From: Tuwongella immobilis
Lineage (GTDB): Bacteria > Planctomycetota > Planctomycetia > Gemmatales > Gemmataceae
DNA: 64,000 nt
Assembly: GCF_901538355.1 (NCBI RefSeq)
Contig: NZ_LR593887.1
Location: forward strand, 5,184,920-5,248,919
Reading direction: 5' to 3'
Part shown: positions 63,689 to 64,000 of the stretch, piece by piece
Numbering within the stretch: the first letter of the stretch is position 1
Layout: each line of letters starts with the position of its first letter
Notes under the pieces: generated by a model
Told to the model about the DNA's origin: nothing
The model's input: the letters and a program-made list of their open reading frames with translations, nothing else
The model's database searches: none
Translations under genes and position numbers: made by a program

Positions 63689-64000
63689 TTAGGCCAACGT
63701 GGAGAATGTGGGTTGCAAGAACACGGCGGTGAGCAGATCGCGCAGGCTCGCGTCTTGCAGCTTCTCAATCGCTTCCGGGATGCTCACCCAAATTCGGGAA
63801 CGCTTCCCCTGCTCCGGCCACGTGACCGACTCTTCATGGACTTGCATGAGAAACACAACGACGTGATTGATTCGGTTGTCTTTTTCGTACAGGTAACTGC
63901 CCACCGGTTCCGGTTGAATGCTGCCGACCAGCCCCGCTTCTTCCCAGGCTTCAATGAGTGCGGTCTGCCCGGCGGTGTGGCCCAACTCAATGGCGCCCTT
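63689..64000 (-). CDS. NUDIX hydrolase, 5' end outside window
   Basis: The frame is open from the last base of the window to the stop at 63689, so the C-terminal 103 residues are seen. The visible NUDIX box KGAIELGHTAGQTALIEAW…EEAGLVG keeps the metal-binding EE pair. It has His where the first conserved Glu is usual and Ile where Arg is usual, so the box is degenerate. QPEPVGSYLYEKDNR and RIWVSIPEAIEKL match NUDIX strands and helix. Substrate (nucleoside diphosphate derivative or similar) cannot be assigned. Confidence 0.8.
   Translation of the reverse strand, partial: KGAIELGHTAGQTALIEAWEEAGLVGSIQPEPVGSYLYEKDNRINHVVVFLMQVHEESVTWPEQGKRSRIWVSIPEAIEKLQDASLRDLLTAVFLQPTFSTLA

Noticed and set aside
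1-64000. tRNA, rRNA or mobile element genes
   Set aside because: No T-loop-like cloverleaf, rRNA signature, transposase, integrase or terminal repeats with target duplications were seen.

Overview
The window comes from a planctomycete, most likely family Gemmataceae. This is inferred from gene content: three DUF1559 proteins with a pilin-like N-terminus, a DUF1501 protein, a giant ThuA / PVC-type dehydrogenase / HEAT / cytochrome c fusion, zinc-ribbon and leucine-rich-repeat Ser/Thr kinases, an FHA-domain ABC exporter, and very large envelope proteins, all in moderately high-GC DNA. A Tuwongella-like genus would fit, but the sequence alone does not settle it. The window is chromosomal. I see no transposase, integrase, phage gene, CRISPR array, rRNA or tRNA.

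Layout. 1-10.6 kb: tandem Ppx/GppA-like genes (the first cut by the window edge), then two divergent giant secreted multidomain proteins, PDZ-DUF6288-HEAT-SGNH esterase (-) and ThuA-propeller-HEAT-cytochrome c (+). 10.8-16.4 kb: a two-gene operon (-) of a membrane Ser/Thr kinase and a double-FHA ABCG-type exporter. 16.7-20.9 kb: rho, a metal-ligand-less M24 'pita-bread' protein and an XRE-type regulator in one operon, preceded by thyX. 21.2-32.3 kb: two adjacent genes encode three related copies of a large beta-rich, membrane-anchored envelope module. The second gene (2452 aa) looks like an in-frame fusion of two copies with a relic signal peptide inside. 32.3-36 kb: fdhD and a YdeP-type molybdopterin oxidoreductase, then a Gdx/SugE guanidinium exporter behind a clear guanidine-II riboswitch. 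36-41 kb: LRR Ser/Thr kinase (-) and hslVU (+). 41.3-45.4 kb: a DUF1501 gene with a one-base frameshift, a DUF2167 protein and a zinc-ribbon membrane protein. 45.5-49.4 kb: two DUF1559 proteins with a lipoprotein, then a Tat-exported beta-helix protein. 49.6-53.7 kb: a small kinase, a DUF2760 protein and an unidentified secreted protein. 53.9-58.7 kb: an ABC exporter pair, purM and a circularly permuted ATP-grasp protein. 58.7-59.4 kb: a noncoding structured inverted repeat with a 21-nt tandem array. 59.5-64 kb: pdxH, a DUF1559-lipoprotein pair, a TolB-like propeller, a small membrane protein and a truncated NUDIX gene.

Themes. Most of the coding capacity goes to the cell envelope and secreted proteins. 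Phospho-signalling occurs three times, once next to its likely phosphothreonine reader. Most convergent junctions and several gene ends carry a long, nearly perfect hairpin, usually without a T-run. The items most worth checking are the guanidine-II riboswitch in a planctomycete, the three-module envelope proteins with the fusion scar, the kinase/FHA-exporter operon, the pseudo-M24/XRE pair behind rho, and the structured inverted repeat at 58.7-59.4 kb.
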